22,592 nt of DNA. It comes from an uncultured Alphaproteobacteria bacterium (lineage in GTDB: Bacteria; Pseudomonadota; Alphaproteobacteria; Rs-D84). The notes under the pieces were generated by a model, which made no database searches, was not told the origin of the DNA, and worked only from the letters and a program-made list of their open reading frames with translations. The position numbers were made by a program, and so were the translations under genes. The stretch lies in contig CAMOCR010000004.1 in assembly GCA_946611025.1 (NCBI GenBank), positions 1 to 22,592 of the forward strand, in the 5' to 3' direction. Positions 9,272 through 15,641 of this stretch are shown piece after piece (the stretch's first letter is position 1; the number at the start of each line of letters is the position of its first letter).

Positions 9272-9286
9272 CTAGATTCGGTGTTT
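9260..9286 (+). repeat. Left inverted repeat (recombination site) of invertible promoter
   Basis: A 27-bp arm with core CGGTGGTCTAGATTCGGTG. Its reverse complement recurs at 9333-9359 with one mismatch (position 9277 against 9342). A palindromic TCTAGA lies at 9271-9276, the centre of the arm, a sensible place for a serine recombinase crossover. The 46 bp between the arms hold a promoter and no gene. Confidence 0.85.
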
Positions 9287-9292
9287 TTTCGG

Positions 9293-9322
9293 TTGACAAT
9301 TGGGCAGAAAACCGCGTAAAAT
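9293..9322 (+). promoter_or_regulatory. Invertible promoter, shown in ON orientation toward the Cys-rich gene
   Basis: TTGACA (9293-9298, perfect -35) and TAAAAT (9317-9322, one mismatch to -10) are spaced 18 bp apart, wholly inside the 46-bp segment bounded by the inverted repeats. Transcription would start near 9329 and run through the right arm into the cysteine-rich gene at 9412. Inversion would turn the promoter away from that gene. The layout matches known phase-variable invertible promoters such as the Mpi-controlled capsule promoters of Bacteroides fragilis. That it really flips is inferred. Confidence 0.85.
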
Positions 9323-9332
9323 ATGTGCAAAG

Positions 9333-9359
9333 AAACACCGATTCTAGACCACCGTTTTT
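9333..9359 (-). repeat. Right inverted repeat (recombination site) of invertible promoter
   Basis: The reverse complement of the left arm at 9260-9286, 26 of 27 bases matching, with TCTAGA at 9343-9348. It lies in the 5' untranslated region of the cysteine-rich gene, 52 bp before its ATG, so inversion would leave the coding region intact. Confidence 0.85.
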
Positions 9360-9411
9360 GCTGTGATTGGCGGAAATGTTGGTGTTGCGGCGGTGACGAA
9401 AGGGGGAATTT

Positions 9412-11079
9412 ATGCAGAAAATATTATTATTGTTATCGGTTGTTGGCGTATTTTATTTTGGTAGTAATGCGTTTGCAGCAAGCCAGGTTTGGTGTACGGG
9501 ACAGACGTGTGGTAATTTAGCCAGTTTTTGTCTGGGGTCACATCACTGGTGTTTGGGCGACAGAAGTGACCTTTCATACGGGTCATATAAATATTGCATA
9601 CCGTGGAGTGGGAATTATATTGTTGATTCTGCTGGCGAGATTTCTGATGATACGGGTGTTGTGTGTTTTACCAGCCAGGCGGATTGCAACAAGATAAAAC
9701 AAGGGAAGGTCGTATGGAACTGGGATCCAACTGATCACGTGGCATACATGCACCCAGAATCTGGATACTTTTTCTGGTGTTCTACATCTTCTGGATATAA
9801 AAGCAGTGCAACATATTTGGATATGTATGCATGTGCACCGGGACACTATCAACGGTACTCTACGCGTAAATTGGTGATAGAAACAGATGGCACATCTTCC
9901 GGAGAGTATGGCTGTGAATCATGTGCGGCGGGTACATATTCACTGGGGCGCACATACAGTTGTAGGACATGCCCAAGCAATTCTACATGTACGGGGACAG
10001 GTAATTATAATTTTTCGTGCAACAGCGGGTATTATGGAACAGAGTCAGCCGCGTATGGCGGCACGCCATCTGGAACGTGTACCGTGTGTCCAACGGCGGA
10101 TTCGGGATGGACACGGGCATCAATTACGGGCAGCACGACATATTCGGGTTGTTATGAATATCAAACGCCCGCGGGGTGTTCATCGGGTACCGTAAAAAGA
10201 AATGCGTCCAGTACATCGGCGTACAGTTCAACCGTACAGCTTAACAGTCCACTGACCGCGGCACCGGGGTATTTTCGACCGGGTGCAACGGCAACATATT
10301 GCCAACGTTGCCCAGAACAAGATGGTGCATACGGCACGAATACGGGTGCCGCCGAAAGTGCGACCGAATGTTTTATGTCTTCATCATCTGTGTTGACAGA
10401 TACATATGGTTCATACAGTTTCACAGATGCATGTTATTATTGCACAAATACATGTTCCACACAAAGTGAATGTCGGTCGTCAAATTATGATACGTGTTCC
10501 AATGGGTGCTGCAGCGGGTATTGTGCCAGCGGGGTTTTCGCACTCAGTCAATCGGCGTGTGTGTCGCAAGGATACCCAACATACACAGCCAGCAATCATT
10601 GCTGTTCGGGGTCATGTGGCACACTCGGCGTCGCATGTTCAACGGTCACACAATGTCGTAATGCCGGATATAACAACAGCGCAACATGCAGCAGTGGTTG
10701 TTGTTCGGGGTCAAAATGTACCGCATCGTATGGCGCGTCGGGCAACACGACCGGTCGTTGCACCAGTGACGCTGACTGTAAGGCCGATACCAGCACAGAT
10801 GATTATTCATGCAACACAACAACCGGGTGTTGTGTACATTCAACCATAAGCAGTTGTACATATGGTTCGTGTACAAAAGATACTGATTGTGCGAGTGGTA
10901 CGTGTACAACAAGCACAGGTTGCTGTACGAGACCAATAGATTTAACATTGTGTTCAAGTCCTACTACATACTGTGATAGGAATACGGATTGTATAATATC
11001 GGGTGCGGATTGTACCTGTTCATGTGATACTACTAGACACAGGTGTCTGTGTAGCCCTTCGTCAGGAATAAAGTTATAA
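9412..11079 (+). CDS. Large secreted cysteine-rich repeat protein, phase-variable candidate
   Basis: A 555-residue exported protein of unrecognised family. The signal peptide is residues 1-22 (cleavage after AFA). By my count about 59 residues are Cys, over 10 percent. Residues about 140-235 contain spaced CxxC and C-x-GxY patterns (CAAGTY, CRTCPSNSTC, CNSGYYG) like the disulfide modules of TNFR/ephrin-receptor-type repeats. From Cys344 to the end are about five variants of a module with C-x5-C near its start and a CC pair (GCCSG, HCCSG, GCCSG, GCCVH, GCCTR). There is no lipobox, no LPXTG and no clear membrane anchor. It is Ser/Thr-rich with few charged residues. The 3' end uses AGA/AGG arginine codons more than the neighbours. 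AGGGGGAA precedes the ATG. It lies alone between an invertible promoter and a terminator. A surface adhesin or antigen is plausible but unproven. Confidence 0.85.
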   Translation: MQKILLLLSVVGVFYFGSNAFAASQVWCTGQTCGNLASFCLGSHHWCLGDRSDLSYGSYKYCIPWSGNYIVDSAGEISDDTGVVCFTSQADCNKIKQGKVVWNWDPTDHVAYMHPESGYFFWCSTSSGYKSSATYLDMYACAPGHYQRYSTRKLVIETDGTSSGEYGCESCAAGTYSLGRTYSCRTCPSNSTCTGTGNYNFSCNSGYYGTESAAYGGTPSGTCTVCPTADSGWTRASITGSTTYSGCYEYQTPAGCSSGTVKRNASSTSAYSSTVQLNSPLTAAPGYFRPGATATYCQRCPEQDGAYGTNTGAAESATECFMSSSSVLTDTYGSYSFTDACYYCTNTCSTQSECRSSNYDTCSNGCCSGYCASGVFALSQSACVSQGYPTYTASNHCCSGSCGTLGVACSTVTQCRNAGYNNSATCSSGCCSGSKCTASYGASGNTTGRCTSDADCKADTSTDDYSCNTTTGCCVHSTISSCTYGSCTKDTDCASGTCTTSTGCCTRPIDLTLCSSPTTYCDRNTDCIISGADCTCSCDTTRHRCLCSPSSGIKL

Positions 11080-11100
11080 AGTAAAGTCAATCACCACATA

Positions 11101-11132
11101 ATTGGGCGCCAGATTGGCGCCCAATGTTTTTT
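11101..11132 (+). terminator. Rho-independent terminator of the Cys-rich gene
   Basis: A perfect 10-bp stem (ATTGGGCGCC at 11101-11110, GGCGCCCAAT at 11116-11125) with a 5-nt loop is followed by G and TTTTTT. It separates the switch-controlled gene from trpS. Confidence 0.92.
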
Positions 11133-11185
11133 ATCTTTATTTTTGTGGAATTTACTGTAAAATTACATGTAAAAGGTATAAAGAC

Positions 11186-12235
11186 ATGGCTGATAAAATT
11201 ATTTTGACAGGGATTAGACCAACTGGCCCGTTACACATTGGGCATTATTGTGGTGCGCTGGTGAACAACGTTGCGATTCAAAACGCAGGCGATTATTCGC
11301 GCATGTATGGCATGATTGCCGATGCCCAGGGGTTGACTGATAATTTTGATGACCCTGAAAAAGTTCGTCGTAATGTTATCGAAGTTGCGCTGGACATGTT
11401 ATCGGTTGGATATGACCCAGAAAAAACGACATTGTTTATTCAATCGGCTGTGCCAGAACTGACCGAATTGACATTTTATTACATGAATTTGGTGACGGTG
11501 GCGCGCCTGCAACGTAATCCCACGGTTAAGGGGGAAATCGCACAGAAAGAAAAATTTGCAAATGGGTTGCCGGTCGGGTTCTTGACATACCCAATATCCC
11601 AAGCCGCCGATATAACCGCGTTTCGTGCAAATGTTGTCCCCGCCGGTGATGACCAAGCACCCATGATTGAACAAACAAACGAAATCGTACACAAGTTTAA
11701 TTCGATTTATGGTGATGTTTTAAGCCCTGTTAAAATTGTGATGCCAGATTCAAGTTTGGCGGCGCGTTTGCCTGGAACCGATGGCAATGCGAAAATGAGC
11801 AAATCGCTGGGTAATTGTATTTATTTGAAAGATTCTGCGGATGATATTGCGACACGGGTTAAAACAATGTTCACCGACCCGAAACATTTGCGTGTCGAAG
11901 ACCCCGGTAATACAACCGAAAATCCGGTGTTTATATATCTGTCGGTATTTGCAAAGCCGGAACATTTTGCTGCGTTTTTACCAGAATACAAGGACTATGC
12001 CGAATTGGCGGCGCACTATGAACGTGGTGGTTTGGGCGATGTAAAGGTTAAAAAGTTTTTGAATGCGGTATTACAGGAAACGTTGCGCCCGATTCGTGAA
12101 CGCCGCGAAATGTTGGCGCGTGATATTCCATCGGTTATGGAAATGCTGCGTGTTGGCACTGAACGTGCACGTGCGGTGGCAGCGGAAACTGTTGATGCGG
12201 TAAAACGCGCAATGAAATTGAATTATTTCGAATAA
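11186..12235 (+). CDS. trpS: Tryptophanyl-tRNA synthetase
   Basis: A 349-residue class I aminoacyl-tRNA synthetase that charges tRNA-Trp in the cytoplasm. The HIGH motif is at residues 17-20 (PLHIGHYCGA) and KMSKS at 203-207; length is normal for bacterial TrpS. The ATG at 11186 is chosen because AAAAGG lies about 9 nt upstream and the protein then begins with a typical MADKIILTGIRPTG. The frame stays open upstream to 11102, but that stretch runs through the terminator hairpin and is not coding. It is first in an apparent operon with the SIMPL protein (24-bp gap) and the XerC-like gene. Confidence 0.97.
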   Translation: MADKIILTGIRPTGPLHIGHYCGALVNNVAIQNAGDYSRMYGMIADAQGLTDNFDDPEKVRRNVIEVALDMLSVGYDPEKTTLFIQSAVPELTELTFYYMNLVTVARLQRNPTVKGEIAQKEKFANGLPVGFLTYPISQAADITAFRANVVPAGDDQAPMIEQTNEIVHKFNSIYGDVLSPVKIVMPDSSLAARLPGTDGNAKMSKSLGNCIYLKDSADDIATRVKTMFTDPKHLRVEDPGNTTENPVFIYLSVFAKPEHFAAFLPEYKDYAELAAHYERGGLGDVKVKKFLNAVLQETLRPIRERREMLARDIPSVMEMLRVGTERARAVAAETVDAVKRAMKLNYFE

Positions 12236-12259
12236 AGTATAACGCAAAAGGAGAGAGAT

Positions 12260-13024
12260 ATGAAAATTCTTAAAACTGTAAAATTGACTGTGGCGGGGGT
12301 ATGGTTTTTATCGGTTGTTGGTGCCGCCGCGATTTTAATTTTGATGGTAAACGGTTTGCGTGCGCATGATGCACCACGTACGATTTCTGTTCGTGGGGAA
12401 TGTTTGACAACTGCGCCACGCGATAAAACGGCAATTACATTGCGCGTCACGGCATTGGATAAATCGGCGGCGCGGTCTATGAAGACGGCAACCGCGACCG
12501 TTGCGAAAATTACTGATTTTGTGCGCGGGCTGGACGGTGCCGAAATGCAGACGACTGAATTTAATTCATATGAAAAGACCGAATGGAATCGTGACCAACA
12601 AAAGTCAGTTTCGCTGGGGATTGAAACAACCATTGCGGTCGAAGTATCGGCGAAAAATATCGAAACAATTGAACGGGTATTAAACGAATTTGCGGGCACG
12701 GAAAATGTATTTTCGGAAAACCTGCGCATGTACACCAGTGCCGAAGTGTTAAAACCAATCATGGAAAAATGTTTGTCGGTTGCGGTTGAAAACGCACGCG
12801 TTCGCGCGGATGCATTGGCGGCGGGCGATAAACGTCGGGCGGGTCGTATGTTATCGGTTTCATACGAATCATCAAACAATAACGGCATGTATTATAATGT
12901 TGCGCCACGTGCATTGGGGGCAAAGATGATGGCAACGGAAAGCGCGATGGATGTTGGCGGTTCATTGGTCGCCAAAGATACCGATGTTTCGGTCGCGGTT
13001 TCTGTGACATTTGAAATAAGATGA
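12260..13024 (+). CDS. SIMPL-domain (DUF541) periplasmic/membrane-anchored protein
   Basis: A 254-residue protein with one N-terminal hydrophobic helix (about 9-30), probably a signal-anchor, followed by a SIMPL/DUF541-type domain: an opening ISVRGE strand and a long alpha/beta body with ERVLNEFAG, ENARVRADALAAGDKRRAGRML and a closing DVSVAVSVTFEIR strand. The family, whose E. coli member is YggE, is linked with stress tolerance, but its biochemical role is not settled. A good AAAGGAGAG site precedes the ATG. The stop TGA overlaps the start of the next gene (ATGA), indicating translational coupling. Confidence 0.85.
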   Translation: MKILKTVKLTVAGVWFLSVVGAAAILILMVNGLRAHDAPRTISVRGECLTTAPRDKTAITLRVTALDKSAARSMKTATATVAKITDFVRGLDGAEMQTTEFNSYEKTEWNRDQQKSVSLGIETTIAVEVSAKNIETIERVLNEFAGTENVFSENLRMYTSAEVLKPIMEKCLSVAVENARVRADALAAGDKRRAGRMLSVSYESSNNNGMYYNVAPRALGAKMMATESAMDVGGSLVAKDTDVSVAVSVTFEIR

Positions 13025-13944
13025 ATGAAATAATTTGCGAATTTATTGAATATCTGGTGGATGTAAAAAATTATTCCGCACATACTGCGGCGGCGTATGA
13101 AACCGATATTCGCGAATTTTTGAAATTCTATGAACGGTTTGCCGGTGGCAATGTTGAATTAGCCGACATGGCGCGCGCCGACACAATTTGTTTTCGTGCA
13201 TATCTGGCAGATCGCGCACGGCGCGGTCTGGCGCATAAATCAACGGCGCGGGCGTTGTCATCGCTGCGCGGGTTTTATAAATATCTGGCAAAACATCACA
13301 ACATTAAAAACGATGCGATTGGGTTGATATCTTCGCCAAAGGTTCCACGAAAATTGTCCAAGGCAATTGACCCCGCCGATGTCGCGCATATGAAATCAGC
13401 GATTGCCGATATTGATAATGCGGAACCGTGGGTTGCGGCGCGTGATTGGGCGTTGGTGACACTGATATTTGGGTGCGGGTTGCGTATATCCGAAGCGTTG
13501 TCGTTGAAAAACGCCGATGTGCGCGGGCGACCGGATGTCCTGCGTATTCTGGGCAAAGGGAACAAAGAAAGAATCGTTCCAGTATTAAAACCGGTTTATG
13601 ATGCAATTGAAAAATATGTTGCGGTGCGGCCGTTTGGCAACGCGCCAACCGATGAATTGTTCCGCAGCGTGCGCGGATTGCCAATGTCGCCACGCATGGC
13701 GGAAAAGGTTATTGAACATATTCGTAATTATTTGCATTTGCCCGACTATGTGACACCGCACGCGTTGCGACATACATTTGCAACCGCGTTGCTGGCGGGT
13801 GGGGCAGATTTGCGTTCATTACAGGAATTGTTGGGACACGCATCGCTGTCTACAACGCAACTTTATACCAAGGTCAACATGGCAGAAATCAGCAATATTT
13901 ACATGCACGCGCACCCGCGCGCATTGGCGGAAAATGATGAATAA
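13021..13944 (+). CDS. xerC: Tyrosine recombinase, XerC type
   Basis: A 307-residue site-specific recombinase, likely one half of the XerC/XerD pair that resolves chromosome dimers at dif. An N-terminal SAM-like core-binding domain (about 1-95) is followed by the catalytic domain with all expected residues: R155 (CGLRISE), K179 (GKGNKE), H247 and R250 (HALRHTFAT), H273 (LLGHASL) and nucleophile Y282 (TTQLYTKV). Length is normal. The ATG overlaps the SIMPL stop by 4 bp. XerC is preferred over XerD from overall wording, but this is not certain, and some integrases look alike. No phage or mobile genes lie nearby, which favours the housekeeping role. The gene ends 3 bp before a bidirectional terminator. 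Confidence 0.88.
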   Translation: MNEIICEFIEYLVDVKNYSAHTAAAYETDIREFLKFYERFAGGNVELADMARADTICFRAYLADRARRGLAHKSTARALSSLRGFYKYLAKHHNIKNDAIGLISSPKVPRKLSKAIDPADVAHMKSAIADIDNAEPWVAARDWALVTLIFGCGLRISEALSLKNADVRGRPDVLRILGKGNKERIVPVLKPVYDAIEKYVAVRPFGNAPTDELFRSVRGLPMSPRMAEKVIEHIRNYLHLPDYVTPHALRHTFATALLAGGADLRSLQELLGHASLSTTQLYTKVNMAEISNIYMHAHPRALAENDE

Positions 13945-13947
13945 AAA

Positions 13948-13976
13948 AAACCGCCGGAACGGCGGTTTAATTTTTT
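13948..13976. terminator. Bidirectional terminator between xerC and the EF-hand gene
   Basis: A 9-bp stem (AAACCGCCG at 13948-13956, CGGCGGTTT at 13960-13968) with a GAA loop has a T run on the right (13971-13976) and an A run on the left (13943-13950). It can therefore end transcription from both converging genes. Confidence 0.92.
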
Positions 13977-13987
13977 ACAGAATGTTT

Positions 13988-14464
13988 TTATTCCATAACT
14001 GGTGCGATTGCATCGTCAACATTTACATCTGGTTGTTCGGCAACCGGTTTTTCATGATGACGCATGTGTTTTTTTGCAGCACGCAATTCAACCTTGGTAA
14101 TGCAACCATTGTTGTCGGCATCCGCCGCGGATAATTTTTCCAACATCTTGGGGCATTTCACCGATGCCATGTCAACGCAACCGTCAACAAATTGCAATTT
14201 TGGCATGCGTTTGTGGTGTTTGCATCCACAGCAGCAACAGAACAATTGTGCCACCAAAAAGCCCAAAATGAACATACCAGCCAAATAAAAGAATTTTTTG
14301 CGCTTTGTGCAATGACAGCATGGTGCCGCCGGAATTTCGGTGACGACCGGTTTTGCCGCAACCGCCGGTGCAGATTTAACGACACGTTTTGCCGGCTTTT
14401 TCGCAGGTGTTTTTTTCGCGACAACTTTCTTTGCCGCAGGTTTTTTTGTTGTTTTTGTTGGCAT
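13988..14464 (-). CDS. Lys-rich, Cys-rich membrane protein with one EF-hand
   Basis: A 158-residue protein of unrecognised family with an unusual layout. Residues 1-48 are a Lys/Ala/Pro-rich basic tail resembling histone H1-like or ribosomal tails. C49, C50 and C52 form a CCHC cluster, followed by a single membrane helix (about 58-76) ending in CCCCGC (76-81). Residues 115-126 are a textbook EF-hand calcium loop: D115, D117, N119, G120, I122 and E126. The end is acidic. I chose the ATG at 14464 because AAGGA lies 8 nt upstream; the ATG at 14473 overlaps that AAGGA and would add only MEK. With the basic tail in the cytoplasm, the EF-hand would face the periplasm. It has its own promoter and shares a terminator with xerC. 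Function unknown. Confidence 0.75.
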   Translation of the reverse strand: MPTKTTKKPAAKKVVAKKTPAKKPAKRVVKSAPAVAAKPVVTEIPAAPCCHCTKRKKFFYLAGMFILGFLVAQLFCCCCGCKHHKRMPKLQFVDGCVDMASVKCPKMLEKLSAADADNNGCITKVELRAAKKHMRHHEKPVAEQPDVNVDDAIAPVME

Positions 14465-14493
14465 TTTTTCCATCCTTTTTTTATTACGGCGTG

Positions 14494-14522
14494 ATTGTAC
14501 GAAATATTATTTTTTCTGTCCA
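14494..14522 (-). promoter_or_regulatory. Promoter of the EF-hand membrane protein gene
   Basis: On the minus strand, TGGACA (14517-14522) and TACAAT (14494-14499) are spaced by 17 bp, each one mismatch from consensus, about 30 nt upstream of the chosen start codon. Confidence 0.65.
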
Positions 14523-14531
14523 GCGGAAAAT

Positions 14532-14565
14532 AAAAAATCAGGGTTCCCAATTGGAAACCCCGATT
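14532..14565 (-). terminator. Terminator of the HU gene
   Basis: On the minus strand a 13-bp stem (with two G-U pairs) around an AATT loop spans 14565-14536 and is followed by a short T run (14537-14532). It lies about 20 bp after the HU stop codon and just upstream of the promoter of the next minus-strand gene. Confidence 0.8.
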
Positions 14566-14586
14566 TATAACTGAAACAAAATCAGT

Positions 14587-14859
14587 TTAGTTCAAAGCAT
14601 CTTTCAAAGCTTTACCTGGTTTGAATTTAGGTTGAACAGATGCTGGGATTTTGATAGCAGCGCCTGTTTGAGGATTGCGGCCAGTTGTTGCTTTGCGTTT
14701 TGCAGTTGTAAATGTGCCGAAGCCAACCAAGCGAACGTCGCCTTTCTTCTTCAGAACTTTTGTAACTGTGTTGATGAATGCGTCAACAGATGCCGCAGCG
14801 GTTGCTTTGGTAACGTTGATTTCGTTTGCAATTGCTTCAATCAATTGTGCTTTGTTCAT
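14587..14859 (-). CDS. hup: DNA-binding protein HU
   Basis: A 90-residue nucleoid protein that binds and bends DNA as a dimer. It opens MNKAQLIEAIA and carries the family signature GFGTF...R.ATTGRNPQTG, where the NP residues form the intercalating tip of the DNA-binding arm. Length is exactly typical. AAAGGAG precedes the ATG at good distance. It is a single-gene unit with its own promoter and terminator, and its mRNA leader carries a large hairpin (14907-14960). HU and IHF subunits are similar, but the N-terminus and the arm wording favour HU. Confidence 0.95.
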   Translation of the reverse strand: MNKAQLIEAIANEINVTKATAAASVDAFINTVTKVLKKKGDVRLVGFGTFTTAKRKATTGRNPQTGAAIKIPASVQPKFKPGKALKDALN

Positions 14860-14906
14860 TTGTTTCTCCTTTCATAAATTTATTTAAGGTGTGTCCCACA
14901 GTTTCT

Positions 14907-14960
14907 GGGCAATGTCTTTGAAATATCTTTTGCAATTCCAGTATTTCAAGGACATTGCCC
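14907..14960 (-). promoter_or_regulatory. Large stem-loop in the HU mRNA leader
   Basis: GGGCAATGTCTTTGAAATA (14907-14925) and its reverse complement (14942-14960) match at 18 of 19 positions around a 16-nt loop. With the predicted start of transcription near 14969, the hairpin would sit almost at the 5' end of the HU mRNA, about 47 nt before the ATG, leaving the ribosome-binding site free. It is not a terminator, since no T run follows. It may stabilise the transcript or serve as a control site; its role is unknown. Confidence 0.75.
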
Positions 14961-14975
14961 GATCTGCTTAATCGA

Positions 14976-15004
14976 ATCGTAGAGAATTCAGCCATCCAAG
15001 TCAA
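14976..15004 (-). promoter_or_regulatory. Promoter of the HU gene
   Basis: On the minus strand, TTGACT (14999-15004) and TACGAT (14976-14981) are spaced by 17 bp, upstream of the leader hairpin. Confidence 0.65.
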
Positions 15005-15047
15005 GTGCATATTTTAAAAATATGAAAATTTATCAAAGTTGACAAAT

Positions 15048-15527
15048 TTAACGCGCACGCACCGCATCGGCACGAACAATGCTGTGTCCGGGGGTTGTGT
15101 TGTCGCACAAAATCCAATTGTCGCCATGTCCGGTTATTTCAACACGGCGGAAATTGTTCGGTGTAATCAATATTAACATTGTCACAACCATCGCCCAAAA
15201 TCCCCACTTGGTAAATGCCCAAATGTTTTTAAATGAATCGCGTTTGAATTTATCACTTAACAAATTTTGATATAATTGCCATCCCCAACCAAATGCCAGC
15301 AACACCAGACCAAAAAAGAAACCGGCAACAATGTAATTTGTAAATGGGCGTAATGCAAATGCAACCGAATCCCACGCGTTGCTGGGGGCGGGACATACAT
15401 ATAATATATTACCAATCATAGATTCGGGAATGTTTAATTGTTCGGGCGTTTCCAGTTCCATGTGAAAACTGGCCACGATGATAATCGCCGCCAATGCAAT
15501 AATGGACCATAATAAACCCTTTTTCAT
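15048..15527 (-). CDS. Unknown three-helix membrane protein
   Basis: A 159-residue protein I do not recognise. Three hydrophobic segments are visible: about 5-21 (possibly a cleaved signal or anchor), 63-83 and 103-123, the latter two separated by a charged loop (SDKFKRDSFK). Two Cys residues, C45 (LYVCPAP) and one in the C-terminal tail (WILCDNTT), could both face the periplasm. GGGGAA lies 7 nt before the ATG. It is divergent from alaS and shares a short palindromic control region with it. No partner gene in the window suggests a role. Confidence 0.7.
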   Translation of the reverse strand: MKKGLLWSIIALAAIIIVASFHMELETPEQLNIPESMIGNILYVCPAPSNAWDSVAFALRPFTNYIVAGFFFGLVLLAFGWGWQLYQNLLSDKFKRDSFKNIWAFTKWGFWAMVVTMLILITPNNFRRVEITGHGDNWILCDNTTPGHSIVRADAVRAR

Positions 15528-15549
15528 ATTTGTTCCCCGTTGATAATAT

Positions 15550-15579
15550 ATTATATCATATTTTACCCATGTGTTGCAA
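15550..15579 (-). promoter_or_regulatory. Promoter of the three-helix membrane protein gene
   Basis: On the minus strand, TTGCAA (15574-15579) and a perfect TATAAT (15550-15555) are separated by 18 bp. The TTGCAA is its own reverse complement and may also act as the -35 of the alaS promoter on the other strand. Confidence 0.55.
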
Positions 15580-15615
15580 TTTTAGATTGCAAGTGGTATT
15601 TATTGTGGGTAAAAT
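15560..15615. promoter_or_regulatory. Nested palindromes at the divergent alaS promoter
   Basis: Outer arms ATTTTACCCA (15560-15569) and TGGGTAAAAT (15606-15615) are a perfect 10-bp inverted repeat. Inside lies a second perfect 7-bp pair, TTGCAAT (15574-15580) and ATTGCAA (15586-15592). Together they cover both predicted divergent promoters, so they could be operator half-sites or an RNA hairpin. E. coli AlaRS is known to repress its own gene through a palindrome at the promoter; a similar arrangement here is only a suggestion. Confidence 0.55.
15574..15602 (+). promoter_or_regulatory. Likely alaS promoter
   Basis: TTGCAA (15574-15579) and TATTTA (15597-15602) are spaced by 17 bp. The start of transcription would fall inside the right outer palindrome arm, about 30 nt before the alaS ATG. 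Hexamers are moderate matches. Confidence 0.45.
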
Positions 15616-15641
15616 CGCAGCAGAAAAAATGAGGAAATTAC

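Noticed and set aside
9099..9338. A 79-codon minus-strand frame running from inside the invertible segment through the palindromic element
   Set aside because: Its sequence is a translation of AT-rich spacer and of the repeat, it has no ribosome-binding site, and its start lies in DNA expected to flip.
9260..9359. Reading the inverted repeat pair as a simple terminator or transposon end
   Set aside because: The 46-bp loop is too long for an efficient terminator and holds a near-consensus promoter; no transposase or target duplication is visible.
11102..11185. Upstream extension of trpS by 28 codons
   Set aside because: The stretch encodes the terminator hairpin and lacks a ribosome-binding site; the ATG at 11186 has both good spacing and the normal TrpS N-terminus.
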